Origin: Thermobifida halotolerans
Lineage (GTDB): Bacteria; Actinomycetota; Actinomycetes; Streptosporangiales; Streptosporangiaceae
Direction: 5' to 3'
DNA: 64,000 bases
Assembly (NCBI RefSeq): GCF_003574835.2
Contig: NZ_CP063196.1
Span: 4,278,001-4,342,000, forward strand
In this document: piece by piece, positions 27,494 to 37,108 of the stretch
Layout of the letters: every line of letters starts with the position of its first letter
Numbering within the stretch: the stretch's first letter is position 1
The notes under the pieces: generated by a model
The model's database searches: none
Told to the model about the DNA's origin: nothing
The model's input: only the letters and a program-made list of their open reading frames with translations
Translations under genes and position numbers: made by a program

Positions 27494-28723
27494 TCAGTAC
27501 CGTCCGCCCGGGTTGGTGGCGGCCCCGGTGCGGGGGCCGTAGGGCGCGTACTCCAGCCAGGCGCCGCACGCCGGGACCAGGGGGGCCAGCCGGGCCGCCA
27601 CCGACTGCCCGAGTCGGCGTGTGCGGCTTCTGGGCCGCAGGTGGTCCAGTGCCACACCGGCCGCCCTGCTGTTGAAGACCGCCGCCTCACGGCGCTGGTG
27701 CGCGAAGCGGTCGACGGCGGTCTCCCGGGTGCCGGGCTGTTCGAGTGCCTCGGTGACCGCCGAGGCCGCGGCCACCGCGTCGGCGATCCCGCTGTTCAGC
27801 CCGCGGGCTCCGAACGGCGGGAAGAGGTGGCAGGACTCGCCGACCAGCAGCACCCGCCGGTTCCGGTCGGTGAACGCCTCGGCGACCACCTTGAGGAACC
27901 GGTACCGGGACACCCACAGCAGGCGGTCGGCGTACCTGGCGGGGACCACGCGCGCCATCCACCGGCGGACCGCGTCCTCGCTCGCGTACTCGTCGGGATC
28001 GTCGTCGTCCTTGCACTGGAGGTCGAGTTGGAAGCCGCCCGCGAACGGCACCCTCATCACGCTTCGTCCGCCGAGGCCGGGATGCTCGTAGTGGAAGACG
28101 CGCTCCAGCGGAAGCGGATCCGCCGCGTCCTCCTCGACGTCCACCACGACGTGGAAGGCGTTGGACCGCTCCCCCCTGAGCTCGATCCCGAGGGAGCGGC
28201 GGACCCCCGACCGGGCACCGTCGGCGGCGACCACGTAGTCGGCCCGCCACTCCGCGCCCGCCGCGGTCCTCAGTCGCACCTCCTCGGGCGTGGTCTCGAC
28301 CTCCACGACCTCGGAGTCCCAGGCGAACTCCACCCCCGCGGCGCGGCACTCGCGCATCAGGTGCCGCTCGGTCTCCACCTGGCGGAGACTGGTGAAGGGA
28401 GGCACGCTCCCCTCGGGCGGCGGCGGATAGGTCCGGCAGAAGACCTCCCGTCCCCGGTACAGGGTGCGTCTGGTCGACCAGACCACCCCGTGGTCGGCGA
28501 TGCTCCTCGCCACCTCCGGGCGGATGCGTCCGAGAAGCTGCAACGACTCCCGGTGGAGGAAGAGCGCTCTGCTCCCGGGACGGACCCGGTCCTCGGACTC
28601 GGCTTCCAGCACGGTGACCGGCAGTCCCGAGCTCCGCAGCGCCAGCGCCGCCGTGAGCCCCACCGGCCCCGCCCCGACGACCAGGACGGGACGGCGCCCT
28701 GCACTATCCAACCCAGTGTTCAT
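27494..28723 (-). CDS. FAD-dependent aromatic monooxygenase (copy 1)
   Basis: A 409-residue class A flavoprotein hydroxylase. Dinucleotide motif VLVVGAGPVGLTAALAL at the N terminus, DG motif YVVAADGARSGVRRSLG in the middle, and GESCHLFPPFGARGLNSGI in the GD-motif position, where the usual Asp is Glu. Family members hydroxylate phenols and aminobenzoates, sometimes with decarboxylation, using NAD(P)H. It is paralogous to the gene at 41.4-42.6 kb: both share RPGSRA, WVSRYRF and FPPFGARG blocks. ATG 28723 follows GAAAGGCAG. A role in hydroxylating the 4-aminobenzoate-derived unit is inferred from operon membership. Confidence 0.85.
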   Translation of the reverse strand: MNTGLDSAGRRPVLVVGAGPVGLTAALALRSSGLPVTVLEAESEDRVRPGSRALFLHRESLQLLGRIRPEVARSIADHGVVWSTRRTLYRGREVFCRTYPPPPEGSVPPFTSLRQVETERHLMRECRAAGVEFAWDSEVVEVETTPEEVRLRTAAGAEWRADYVVAADGARSGVRRSLGIELRGERSNAFHVVVDVEEDAADPLPLERVFHYEHPGLGGRSVMRVPFAGGFQLDLQCKDDDDPDEYASEDAVRRWMARVVPARYADRLLWVSRYRFLKVVAEAFTDRNRRVLLVGESCHLFPPFGARGLNSGIADAVAAASAVTEALEQPGTRETAVDRFAHQRREAAVFNSRAAGVALDHLRPRSRTRRLGQSVAARLAPLVPACGAWLEYAPYGPRTGAATNPGGRY

Positions 28724-28793
28724 GTCTGCCTTTCTCACGCGGCCCTCCGGTGGGGTCCGGGAGGGAGGACGGCCCCTCCCTCCCGGACCGCGG

Positions 28794-30392
28794 TCAACCG
28801 GCCACCGTCTCCCGGTCGATGACGGGAAGGGTCCCCTCCTCGAACATCCTGCGGATCTGGACCCGCTGGATCTTCCACGTCGACGTGCGCGGCAGGTCGG
28901 TGAACCGCACCTGGACCGGCTCGGCCAGGGGCGGCAGACCGTGGACGGCCTCCTTCCAGCGCTCCGTGTCGAGGGGCGCGTCCCGACGGGTGGCCACGAC
29001 GGGGACGGGCTCACCGGAGGGGGAGGCGACGATCACGACCTCCAGCAGCTCGTCCAGCCGGGACAGCAGCACGTCCTCCAGTTCGAGGTTGCTGTCGACG
29101 CTGTCGATCTGGTCGATGTCGCGGTCGGTCAGGAAGAGCATCCCCCACCGGTTGAGGTAGCCCATGTCGCCCAGGCGCCACCAGGAACCGTTGAGCTGGC
29201 CCCGGTAGCGCTCGTCCTCCCCGAGGTAGGTGAGCACCCGGCCGCGGCTGCGCACCTCCAGGTGGCCGGTGCGTCCTCTGCGCACGGGCCTGCCGTCCGA
29301 TCCGACGACCCGGACCCTGATGAAGCCGGGGAGGGGGATTCCGACGCAGCGGCCGTCCGTGGTCTGCGCGCTCTTGGACGTGTACCACCATCCCGAGATC
29401 GGACCGGTCTCACTCTGCCCGTAGAGCTGCACCATCAGCGGGTTCTTCCGGCGGGAGGCGCCCAGCAGCCGCTGGATGGTGCGCGGGTGGATGGCGTCGA
29501 AGGTGGTGCTGTAGTAGCGGACGCTGGCGAGGGGCGCCCCGGGGGCGTCGACCAGGTCCTCCCACTGGATGAAGTTGTTGGGATGGGTCTCGACCAGTCC
29601 GGGCCGGGTGCGGGTGAAGATCGGTCCGACGGAGTCGGGTTCGGGGTCGACCAGGATGTCCATCGGGTTGCCGTAGTTGACGAACACTCCCAGGGAGTGG
29701 AAGAAGCGGGAGTGGACGAAGGACATGCACAGCGCCACCCGCTCCCGCCCGCGCACCGGCCAGGCGATGGCCTGCTGGGGCAGCAGTCGGTGGAAGAGGG
29801 TCTGCGCGGTGTGCACCATGAGCTTGGAGACGCCGGTCGTCCCGGAGGTGTGGGTGATGAGCGCCGGCTGGCTCGGGTGCAGCCGCACCGGGGGGCGGCG
29901 GGGGGCGGCGTCCAGGTCGGTCAGGGAGCGGCCGGAGGCGTGTGCCCTCGTCCCGGCGAGGAGCACGCCCGAGGTCAGCTCGGACACGGCCACGCCCCGC
30001 AGGTCCCCGTCGAGCTTGTCCGCGTCGGTGACCAGCCAGGGGCGGTCCAGCCGCCGCAGGAGTTCGTCGACGATCTCCCCGCCCAGCGCGGGGGACAGCG
30101 GAACCGGGACGGCGCCGATCCGGGCGGCGGCGCACACGGTCAGGGATATGTCGAAGTTCGCGCCCTTGTAGACCGCGATCCTCTCCGTGGGGCGGACTCC
30201 CGCCTCCCAGAGGCGGGCCGCGAGGTCGTCGATGATGTCGGCGAGGTCCACGTAGTTCAGGTCGGTCCCGCGCTCGGGGAAGGTGTCGAGCGGCCTGTCC
30301 AGGGTGACGGGGACGCCGCCGTGGCGGGCCGCCGCCCTCTCGAAGAGCAGGCCGAGGAAGAAGGCGCGTTCGGGGAGGATTCTCTGCAGCAT
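28794..30392 (-). CDS. Acyl/aryl-AMP ligase (ANL superfamily)
   Basis: A 532-residue adenylate-forming enzyme. P-loop ITHTSGTTGVSKLMVH, then LYGQSETGPISGWW, hinge region FLTDRDIDQIDSVDSN, and the C-terminal catalytic lysine in TSTWKIQR. It begins MLQRILPERAFFLGLLFERA. The full two-domain architecture fits a CoA ligase or an AMP ligase that charges a carrier protein or amine; no carrier protein is seen in the cluster. ATG 30392 is chosen by homology-like N terminus; only a weak AGGAC precedes it. It differs clearly from the neighbouring benzoate-CoA-ligase-like protein, so two different acids, or two steps, may be activated. Confidence 0.8.
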   Translation of the reverse strand: MLQRILPERAFFLGLLFERAAARHGGVPVTLDRPLDTFPERGTDLNYVDLADIIDDLAARLWEAGVRPTERIAVYKGANFDISLTVCAAARIGAVPVPLSPALGGEIVDELLRRLDRPWLVTDADKLDGDLRGVAVSELTSGVLLAGTRAHASGRSLTDLDAAPRRPPVRLHPSQPALITHTSGTTGVSKLMVHTAQTLFHRLLPQQAIAWPVRGRERVALCMSFVHSRFFHSLGVFVNYGNPMDILVDPEPDSVGPIFTRTRPGLVETHPNNFIQWEDLVDAPGAPLASVRYYSTTFDAIHPRTIQRLLGASRRKNPLMVQLYGQSETGPISGWWYTSKSAQTTDGRCVGIPLPGFIRVRVVGSDGRPVRRGRTGHLEVRSRGRVLTYLGEDERYRGQLNGSWWRLGDMGYLNRWGMLFLTDRDIDQIDSVDSNLELEDVLLSRLDELLEVVIVASPSGEPVPVVATRRDAPLDTERWKEAVHGLPPLAEPVQVRFTDLPRTSTWKIQRVQIRRMFEEGTLPVIDRETVAG

Positions 30393-30457
30393 GTCGGTCC
30401 TAGTCCGGTAGTCGTCTCGTCGGGGAGGGGGAGGGGAAGTCCGGGGGCCGGTACCTG

Positions 30458-31924
30458 TCACCACGTGCCCTGGCGGACCCGGAAGCGCTGGATCTTCCCG
30501 GTCGCGGTACGCGGAAGCGCGGCGACCACCTCGACGCTCCGGGGCACCTTGAACGCGGCGAGTTCGGCTCTGGCCCGGCTGATCAGTTCGGTGGCGAGTG
30601 TCTCGGGGGAGGGCGACGACGGTTCGGGGACGACGAACGCGCGGAGTCTGCTCGCGCCCCGCCCGTCGGTGACGCAGGCGACGGCCACCTCCTTCACGCC
30701 TGGGTGGGCGCCCAGGACGTGCTCGATCTCCAGCGGGGAGACGGTGATCCCGCCGACCATCTCCAGGTCGTCCGTACGCCCCAGGTGGGTGTAGGTCCCA
30801 TCCGGGTTGCGCACCGCCCGGTCCCGGGTGGCCAGCCAGCCGTCGACCAGGGTCTTCGCGGTTTCCTCGGGGCGGTTCAGGTACTCGGCCATCACGCTCG
30901 GGCCGCGCGCCCACAGTTCGCCCTCCTCGCCGTCGCGGACCCGGTTGCCGGCCTTGTCGCGCACCTGGAGTTCGAATCCCCGGACGGGCCTGCCGATCGT
31001 CCCCGGCGTGTCGGAGTCGATCCCGTTGGCGCACATGGCGTGTCCGGCCTCGGTCGATCCCAACTGGTCGAGGACGGGGACGCCCAGGAACCCGGTGAAC
31101 CGCTCGTGGAAGGGAAGGGTGAGCTTCTCACCCGCCGAGACGGCCGCTCTGAGGCTCGCGAAGGCGGACGGGTCGGTCTCGGCGGCCAGGTTTCCGTAGG
31201 CGGACGGCACCCCGTACAGGACGGAGACGCCGTGCCGCTCCACCAGTTCGGCCACCAGCGCGGGTTTGGGGCGTTCGGGGGTGAGCACCGCCGATCCGCC
31301 CGAGAACAGGGGGAAGACGAAGGCGTTGCCGAACCCGTAGGCGAAGAAGAGCTTGGAGATGGAGAGGGTGACGTCCTCGGGCCGCAGGCCCAGCCGCGGC
31401 TCGCCGAACGCCGCGTGGTAGAAGGAGGGGTCGCTGTGCCGGTGGACCGCGCCCTTCGGCCGCCCCGTGGTTCCGGAGGTGTACTGGACGTACAGCGGGG
31501 TGTCCCCGCTGACGTCGAGTGCGGGGCCGGGACTGTCGCGCCGTGCCGCGTCGACCAGTTCCGCGCCGCGCAGCACCGTGACACCGGTGAACCGCTCGGC
31601 GGTCTCCTCCCCCGCCACGACGTGGGTGACCCGCGCGTCGGCCACGATGAACTCGTGGTCGCCCTTCGGCAGGGCGGGGTTGGTCAGGACCGCGGTCGCT
31701 CCGAGCCGCGCGGTCGCGAGGAAGGCGACGGCCCAGGCGATCCCGTCGGGGAGGGCCAGGAGCACCCGGGTTCCCGCGGCCACCCCCCGGCCCGCCAGCA
31801 CGGTGGCCGCTCGGGCCGCCAGGTCGTGCACCTCGCCGTGGGTCCAGACGTGGTCTCCCTCCAGGAAGGCCGGACGCGACCACCAACGGCGCGCACGGGC
31901 CTCCAGGTCCGCGGAGACGTTCAC
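30458..31924 (-). CDS. Benzoate-CoA ligase-like enzyme
   Basis: A 488-residue ANL enzyme with VQYTSGTTGRPKGAVH (P-loop), DQLGSTEAGHAMCAN, HLGRTDDLEMVGGITVSP (hinge and motif A8) and LPRTATGKIQRFRVR with the catalytic Lys. Overall pattern, including SISKLFFAYGFGNAFVFPLF, is that of benzoate/4-hydroxybenzoate-CoA ligases. Likely reaction: ATP-dependent thioesterification of an aryl acid such as 4-aminobenzoate or 4-hydroxybenzoate, both of which this cluster can probably make. GTG 31924 is preceded by AGGAG with seven-base spacing. It lies between PabAB and the second ligase in the same operon. Confidence 0.83.
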   Translation of the reverse strand: MNVSADLEARARRWWSRPAFLEGDHVWTHGEVHDLAARAATVLAGRGVAAGTRVLLALPDGIAWAVAFLATARLGATAVLTNPALPKGDHEFIVADARVTHVVAGEETAERFTGVTVLRGAELVDAARRDSPGPALDVSGDTPLYVQYTSGTTGRPKGAVHRHSDPSFYHAAFGEPRLGLRPEDVTLSISKLFFAYGFGNAFVFPLFSGGSAVLTPERPKPALVAELVERHGVSVLYGVPSAYGNLAAETDPSAFASLRAAVSAGEKLTLPFHERFTGFLGVPVLDQLGSTEAGHAMCANGIDSDTPGTIGRPVRGFELQVRDKAGNRVRDGEEGELWARGPSVMAEYLNRPEETAKTLVDGWLATRDRAVRNPDGTYTHLGRTDDLEMVGGITVSPLEIEHVLGAHPGVKEVAVACVTDGRGASRLRAFVVPEPSSPSPETLATELISRARAELAAFKVPRSVEVVAALPRTATGKIQRFRVRQGTW

Positions 31925-32030
31925 CGTGGTTCTCCTCTCGTGTGGGCCGCGGGGGACGGTTCGGTCGGGGACGGGCCGTGCGGCACCGCGCACCGGAGGG
32001 AGGAAGCACCGCTCCGGTTCCCGCGCGGGC

Positions 32031-34124
32031 TCATCGGCGCACCGCCTCTGAGGTCCGGTAGGCCCGCAGGGGGGCGTTGGCCTTGAGCAGCATCTCCTCG
32101 TACTCCTCCTGTGGGTCGGAGTCGAGGACGATCGCGCCGCCCGCGCCGATCCGCCAGCGGTCCCCGATCCGCACGGCCGTGCGGATGACGATGTTGAGGT
32201 CGGCCGCCCCGTTGCAGGAGAGGTAGCCGATGGAGCCGGAGTAGACTCCGCGCGCCTCGGTCTCCAGCTCGTCGATGATCTCCATGGTCCGGAGCTTGGG
32301 CGCCCCCGTCATGGACCCGCCGGGGAAGCAGGCGCGGACGCAGTCGACCGCGTCGGTCTCCGTGCGCAGCCGCCCCCGGATCGTCGAGACCAACTGGTGG
32401 ACGGTGGTGTAGGACTCGGTGGCCATGAGGCGGGGGACGTGGACGCTGCCCACCTCGCACACGCGTCCCAGGTCGTTGCGGAGGAGGTCCACGATCATCA
32501 GGTTCTCCGCGCGCGTCTTGGCGCTCGACGTGAGCGAGTCCCTCAGCCGCGCGTCCTCCTCCGGGGTGGCTCCTCGGGGGGCGGTGCCCTTGATGGGCTT
32601 GGTCTCCACACCGCCGTCGCGGGTGATGGACAGGAACCGCTCGGGCGAGGAGCAGGCCACCTCCAGCTCCTCCCCGAGGCGCAGGTAGGCGCCGTAGGGC
32701 GCCGGGTTGACCGCGCGCAGGCGGGTGTAGAACTGGTAGCCGTCCTCGACGGCGGGCAGCCACACCGAGTTGGTCAGGCAGATCTCGTAGCTCTCCCCCT
32801 CCAGGAGTTTGCTCTGGCACACGCCGATGTCCGCGACGTAGCGGTCCCGGCCGACCGTGAGATGGGCCTCGACGTCCACCGGAGCCGCGGCGCCGTCCGC
32901 GGCGGGCCGCGGCTCCGGTGCGGACCGGATCAGGAACTGCACCACGGAGGCGGTCTTCTCCAGCCAGTCGACGGCCTGGGCGACGCTGTCGGCGGTCCCG
33001 TCGCTCATAGCGACGAGATAGGTGGCGTCCTCCTGGTGGTCGACCGCGACGAACCGGTCCGCGAACAGCCACACGGCGTCCGGCGCCGGTGACCGGTGCC
33101 GGTTCGGGGATCCGCAGTCCGCCTTCGTCTCGTAGCCGAAGTACCCCACGTACCCGCAGGTGAAATCGAACGGGAGCTCGGTGTTGTCCACGCGGCGCCG
33201 TGCGAGCTCCCGCCCGAGGTAGTCGAAGACGGTCCCGAGGACCCGGCGAGGCGCCTCCCCGGTCCGGGTGACCTCCACCTCCTGGTCCTCGACGCGGTAC
33301 CGGACGGTCTCCGCCAACGGTCCGGCGGTGTCGCCGAGGAAGGAGAACCTGGACCAGCCGGGTTCGATCCGGGCGCTGTCCAGCCAGAAGGACGGCTCCG
33401 GGGAGTCGGCGTACAGGCGGGAGAACAGCGCCTGCGTGTCGACGGCCGCCTCGACCACCCGGACGTGCAACTGGGTGTGCTCCGTTGTCCTCCCCGGCCG
33501 CTCCGTCCCGGCCGTCCCGCTCCCGCCGCGGCGGCCGGAGACCGTGTTGTGAGCGGCGGCGAGCCTGCGGAAGTTCTCCAGCAGGCGGTGGCCGTGGTCC
33601 GTCTCGATGGACTCGGGGTGGAACTGCACGCCCCAGAGGGGCCGGGTCCGGTGCCTGAGCGCCATCAGGGTGCCGTCCTCGGCCCAGGCGACCGCCTCCA
33701 GCGATTCGGGCAGCGGTTCGGCGACGGCGAGCGAGTGGTACCGGACCGCGGTGAACTCCTGGGGGATGCCCTCGAACAGTCCCTCCCCCGTGTGGGTGAC
33801 CCGGGTCAGGTAGCCGTGCCGGGCCTCCTTGGCGGGGAGCACGGCCGCTCCCTCACTGGCGGCGATGCCCTGGTGGCCGAGGCAGACCCCCAGCACCGGA
33901 ACGGAGGCCCTGGCGATCACCGCCGCGGAGACACCGAAGTCCCGGGGGCGCTCGGGGTGTCCCGGGCCGGGTGAGACGACGATGCTGTCGAACCTGTCGA
34001 AGTCGAGGTCGGTGTCGGAGGCGTCGTTGGTGACGACGGTCGGCTCCTCGCCGTTGACCTCGGCGATCATCTGGAACAGGTTGTAGGTGTAGGAGTCGTA
34101 GTTGTCGATCAGGAGGGTTCTCAT
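32031..34124 (-). CDS. pabAB: Fused aminodeoxychorismate synthase PabA-PabB
   Basis: A 697-residue fusion. Residues 1-190 are a class I glutamine amidotransferase with VSPGPG, Cys81 in LGVCLGHQG and the HPES pair at 169-171. A Gly/Ser/Thr-rich linker leads into the chorismate-binding domain (about 210-695), with EICLTNSVWLP and PGGSMTGAPKLRTMEII. PIKGT near 509 carries the Lys typical of PabB-type 4-amination; anthranilate synthases have Ala here. Amidotransferase-first order is that of antibiotic-cluster PabAB, while PhzE is reversed. The enzyme makes 4-amino-4-deoxychorismate from chorismate and glutamine. ATG 34124 lies 16 bases after the DAHP synthase stop. Confidence 0.92.
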   Translation of the reverse strand: MRTLLIDNYDSYTYNLFQMIAEVNGEEPTVVTNDASDTDLDFDRFDSIVVSPGPGHPERPRDFGVSAAVIARASVPVLGVCLGHQGIAASEGAAVLPAKEARHGYLTRVTHTGEGLFEGIPQEFTAVRYHSLAVAEPLPESLEAVAWAEDGTLMALRHRTRPLWGVQFHPESIETDHGHRLLENFRRLAAAHNTVSGRRGGSGTAGTERPGRTTEHTQLHVRVVEAAVDTQALFSRLYADSPEPSFWLDSARIEPGWSRFSFLGDTAGPLAETVRYRVEDQEVEVTRTGEAPRRVLGTVFDYLGRELARRRVDNTELPFDFTCGYVGYFGYETKADCGSPNRHRSPAPDAVWLFADRFVAVDHQEDATYLVAMSDGTADSVAQAVDWLEKTASVVQFLIRSAPEPRPAADGAAAPVDVEAHLTVGRDRYVADIGVCQSKLLEGESYEICLTNSVWLPAVEDGYQFYTRLRAVNPAPYGAYLRLGEELEVACSSPERFLSITRDGGVETKPIKGTAPRGATPEEDARLRDSLTSSAKTRAENLMIVDLLRNDLGRVCEVGSVHVPRLMATESYTTVHQLVSTIRGRLRTETDAVDCVRACFPGGSMTGAPKLRTMEIIDELETEARGVYSGSIGYLSCNGAADLNIVIRTAVRIGDRWRIGAGGAIVLDSDPQEEYEEMLLKANAPLRAYRTSEAVRR

Positions 34125-34140
34125 CGCGAAGCTCTCTTCT

Positions 34141-35592
34141 CTACGGCCGTGTCCACACCGCTTCGTCCGCTGCCGGTACCGGCTGTTCCGAACCGCCGTC
34201 TCCTCCCCGGGCGAGCAGTCGGCCCGTCAGGTCGGCGATCATGATCGACTGCTTCTCGTTCAACCGCGGGTCGCACAGGGTCCGGTAGCCGTCACCGATC
34301 TCCTCCGCGCTCATCGGACCGCCCTCACCGACGCACTCGGCGCTGTCCCCGTCCGCCACCTCCAGGTGCAGACCGCCCGGCCGCTCGCCGACGTCGCGCA
34401 GGACCTCGAAGAAGCCCCTGATCTCGGCGGCGATCCGCGCCACCCGGCGGGTCTTGCGGCCGTCGGGCAGCCTCTCGGTGTTTCCGTGCATCGGGTCGCA
34501 CACCCACACCACGGGGTGTTCGGCGGCCCGGACCGCCCGGACCAGCCCGGGCAGCCGGTCGTGGACCGCGTCGGCTCCCATCCGTGAGATCAGGGTGAGC
34601 CGCCCCGGTTTCCGGGTGGGGTTCAGGGCCTCGCAGAGCCCGACGACCTCGTCGGGAGTGGTGCTCGGACCGATCTTGCAGCCGACGGGGTTGGCGATGC
34701 CCGCGTGGAACGCCACGTGCGCCTCGCCGAGTCGGCGGGTGCGGTCCCCGATCCACGGCATGTGGGTGGACAGCAGGAACCACTCCCCGGTCTGGGGGTC
34801 CCGGCGGACCAGCGGCTCCTCGTAGTCGAGGATCAGCGCCTCGTGGCTGGTCCACAGCCCCGTGTGCGCCCATCCGCCGCTCGGAGAGCGGCGGGTCTCC
34901 CCGTAGTCGCCGAGGATGGAGCGGAGGGACCCGTCCCACGACCGCACCAGCCCGGCCTCGTCGACGTGGCCGGTGGTGAACGGGGCCGGCCACGCGTCCG
35001 GCAACCTGCGCACCGCCGTCTCGTGGGCGATGATGTACAGCTCGTTCAGCACGGCTTTGGACGCGCGGTAGGCCCCCAGGAGGCGGCTGGGGTCGGGGGT
35101 CCGCAACCGCTCGTCGGCGCGCGGGTCGTTCACCATCTCGCCGCGGAAGGCCACCAGTTCGCGACCGTCGACGGTCTCCGTCGGCCGGGAGCGGGGTTTG
35201 GCGAACTGTCCGCCGATCCGGCCGACGGTCACCGTCGGCAGACCGGTACGGTCGCTGATCGCCTCGGCCATGGCCCCGATCAGTCGGTTCTTGCCCCGGA
35301 CCGCGGCGGCTCCCGAGGCGTCCATGGGTTCGGCGCAGTCGCCCGCCTGGAGCAGGAACGCCCGGCCGGACGCGGCCTTGGCCAGGGACACCTCCAGACG
35401 GCGGACGTCGGCGACCGAGGTCAACGGGGGCAGGGTCGCCAGGCGGTTCCGGACCGCGTCCAGGGCCGCGGTGTCCGGCCACGAGGGCTGCTGCCTGATC
35501 GGAAGTCGCCGCCAGTCGTCCCGGCGCCAGACGAGGGACTCGCTGCGCCGACCGGGGAGTATCGCGGCGGTCGGTGATGCTGCCGTGTACAT
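34141..35592 (-). CDS. Class II DAHP synthase
   Basis: A 483-residue type II (plant/AroH-like) 3-deoxy-D-arabino-heptulosonate-7-phosphate synthase. Metal-binding Cys in LLQAGDCAEP, then VGRIGGQFAKPRS, THMPWIGDRTR, VGCKIGPSTTPDEV and WVCDPMHGNTE are diagnostic. It condenses PEP and erythrose 4-phosphate, the first step of the shikimate pathway. A copy inside a secondary-metabolite operon usually serves to raise chorismate supply, here for aminodeoxychorismate synthase directly downstream and probably for chorismate lyase. ATG 35592 sits behind GGATAGGAGCACC. Cluster copies of this type are often feedback-insensitive; that is not visible here. Confidence 0.93.
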   Translation of the reverse strand: MYTAASPTAAILPGRRSESLVWRRDDWRRLPIRQQPSWPDTAALDAVRNRLATLPPLTSVADVRRLEVSLAKAASGRAFLLQAGDCAEPMDASGAAAVRGKNRLIGAMAEAISDRTGLPTVTVGRIGGQFAKPRSRPTETVDGRELVAFRGEMVNDPRADERLRTPDPSRLLGAYRASKAVLNELYIIAHETAVRRLPDAWPAPFTTGHVDEAGLVRSWDGSLRSILGDYGETRRSPSGGWAHTGLWTSHEALILDYEEPLVRRDPQTGEWFLLSTHMPWIGDRTRRLGEAHVAFHAGIANPVGCKIGPSTTPDEVVGLCEALNPTRKPGRLTLISRMGADAVHDRLPGLVRAVRAAEHPVVWVCDPMHGNTERLPDGRKTRRVARIAAEIRGFFEVLRDVGERPGGLHLEVADGDSAECVGEGGPMSAEEIGDGYRTLCDPRLNEKQSIMIADLTGRLLARGGDGGSEQPVPAADEAVWTRP

Positions 35593-35731
35593 GGATCGGT
35601 GCTCCTATCCAGAGGAGGGCTCTTCGGTTCCGGACGCCGGTACGGTCTCGGGAGCCGGGCGCCCCGGCTCCCGGGACCGGTGACCGCGGAGCGGTCCACG
35701 AAGCGGCCGTCCTTCCTTCCCGGTGGCGGAT

Positions 35732-37108
35732 TCAGGCGGAGGCCACGGCGTTCACGACCGCCTTCGGCTCCATCAGGAAGCCGGCGAGGCTGCCGTCGTG
35801 CGGTAGTTCGGGCAGGGATGTCCACGGGCGGGTGCGTCCCACCACGACCTTGCGCACGCTCGGCTCCAGAACCAGCGCCTCGGCGAGGTCTTCCCGCTCG
35901 CTGAGCACGCTCACCACCAGCGAGTCACGCAGCGGAGCGATGCCGTCCTCCTCCCTCCAGGGCGCCACCACGACGAACGGGAACGGCAGCTCCGTGCCGA
36001 CCAGGGGATGAGACGGATCGTCGGTGGACACGACGAGGGGCCTCATCAGGACGTTGCCGTCGGCGGTCTCGGTCACCGGCCCGTCCGCGTAGTGGTGACC
36101 GGAGTGGTCGACCGCGCCCTCCGTCAGGTTCCGCAGATACTCGCGCATCGCGTCGGCGTCGTCCCGGTTGATCGCGGGAAGCACCGCCTCCGGGTCGGTC
36201 GGGGCAAGCAGCGGCAGCTTCGCGAGGCTCTCCGCCAACTGGTCGGCGAGCGCGGTGTGGTCGCCGTTGACCAGTACCGCCGAGATGTTGTTGCACCGGA
36301 CCCCGCCGTCGTCGGCGATCCAGTCCACGAGGTCGTCGACGAGGTCCTCGGTCACCGGCGCGTCGACCAGTGCCTTGCTGCGTCCGGGACCCCGCACCAG
36401 CACGTCGCCGCGGGTCCGCCAACGCTCCACCGCGCCCGGCCCGCCGTAGAACAGTCCCAGGTCGGTCTGGGTGAGCAGGTGCTCCCCCAGCTCGTGGCTT
36501 CCCGGCAGAAGACTCGCCTTCTCCGGGGGCAGTCCGGCGGTGAGCAGCGCCGCCATGAGCCGACGCGGGGTGAACGGGTCGCGGCTGCCCGGCCGGACGA
36601 GCACGCTGTAGCCGAGGGAGAGCGCACGCACCCACGAGACGTTGGGTTCGGGGTGGTTGTTGGGCACGATGGCGGCCAGCAGGGACCCCCGGGGCACCCA
36701 GCGCGTCTCGAACCCGGGCACGGCGAACGGCTGGGGGAGTTCCGCGCGGTTCAGCCGGTCGGTCCGGCCGAGGCTGTCCCTGATCCCCTCACTCGCCCGG
36801 TCGATGACGCCGATCGGTGCGCCCGTCGCGGCGCTGACCCGGCGCCGGTAGTCCTCGGGGGTCTCTCCGTCCAGTTCCGCCGCCGCGAAGAGCCGACCGG
36901 CCTCGGCGAAGACGTCGGGGTCCGGTGCCCCGCCGCCGGAGGAGCGGCGCATCCGGTTGACGGCGGCCTGCGCCAGGAGTCGGGGCGCCGTGCCGATCTC
37001 GGCGAGCGGGGTGCCGTCGACGCCGTCCAGCCGGGTCCGGTCCCTGCTGGGAACCGTCTCTCCGCAGACGATGGGGTTGATCCGGACCGCTGCCGTCGGT
37101 TCTGCCAT
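35732..37108 (-). CDS. Aldehyde dehydrogenase/LuxC-like aryl carboxylate reductase subunit (EhpG-like)
   Basis: A 458-residue aldehyde-dehydrogenase-fold protein with LuxC-like features: nucleotide-binding region around AAIVPNNHPEPNVSW and a likely catalytic Cys near residue 271 in GGVRCNNIS. Its start overlaps the stop of the adenylating EhpF-like gene (ATGA at 37108), so the two are coupled. In D-alanylgriseoluteic acid biosynthesis EhpF activates a phenazine carboxylate and EhpG reduces it to the aldehyde; by analogy this protein would reduce an aryl-AMP or enzyme-bound aryl thioester with NADPH. The likely substrate here is 4-aminobenzoate or a hydroxylated derivative. Acyl-CoA reductase activity on the ligase products is an alternative. 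Confidence 0.75.
   Translation of the reverse strand: MAEPTAAVRINPIVCGETVPSRDRTRLDGVDGTPLAEIGTAPRLLAQAAVNRMRRSSGGGAPDPDVFAEAGRLFAAAELDGETPEDYRRRVSAATGAPIGVIDRASEGIRDSLGRTDRLNRAELPQPFAVPGFETRWVPRGSLLAAIVPNNHPEPNVSWVRALSLGYSVLVRPGSRDPFTPRRLMAALLTAGLPPEKASLLPGSHELGEHLLTQTDLGLFYGGPGAVERWRTRGDVLVRGPGRSKALVDAPVTEDLVDDLVDWIADDGGVRCNNISAVLVNGDHTALADQLAESLAKLPLLAPTDPEAVLPAINRDDADAMREYLRNLTEGAVDHSGHHYADGPVTETADGNVLMRPLVVSTDDPSHPLVGTELPFPFVVVAPWREEDGIAPLRDSLVVSVLSEREDLAEALVLEPSVRKVVVGRTRPWTSLPELPHDGSLAGFLMEPKAVVNAVASA

Noticed and set aside
32031-34124. Identification as phenazine synthase PhzE or anthranilate synthase
   Set aside because: The amidotransferase is N-terminal and the motif is PIKGT, both pointing to PabAB; no phzB/D/F/G genes are present.
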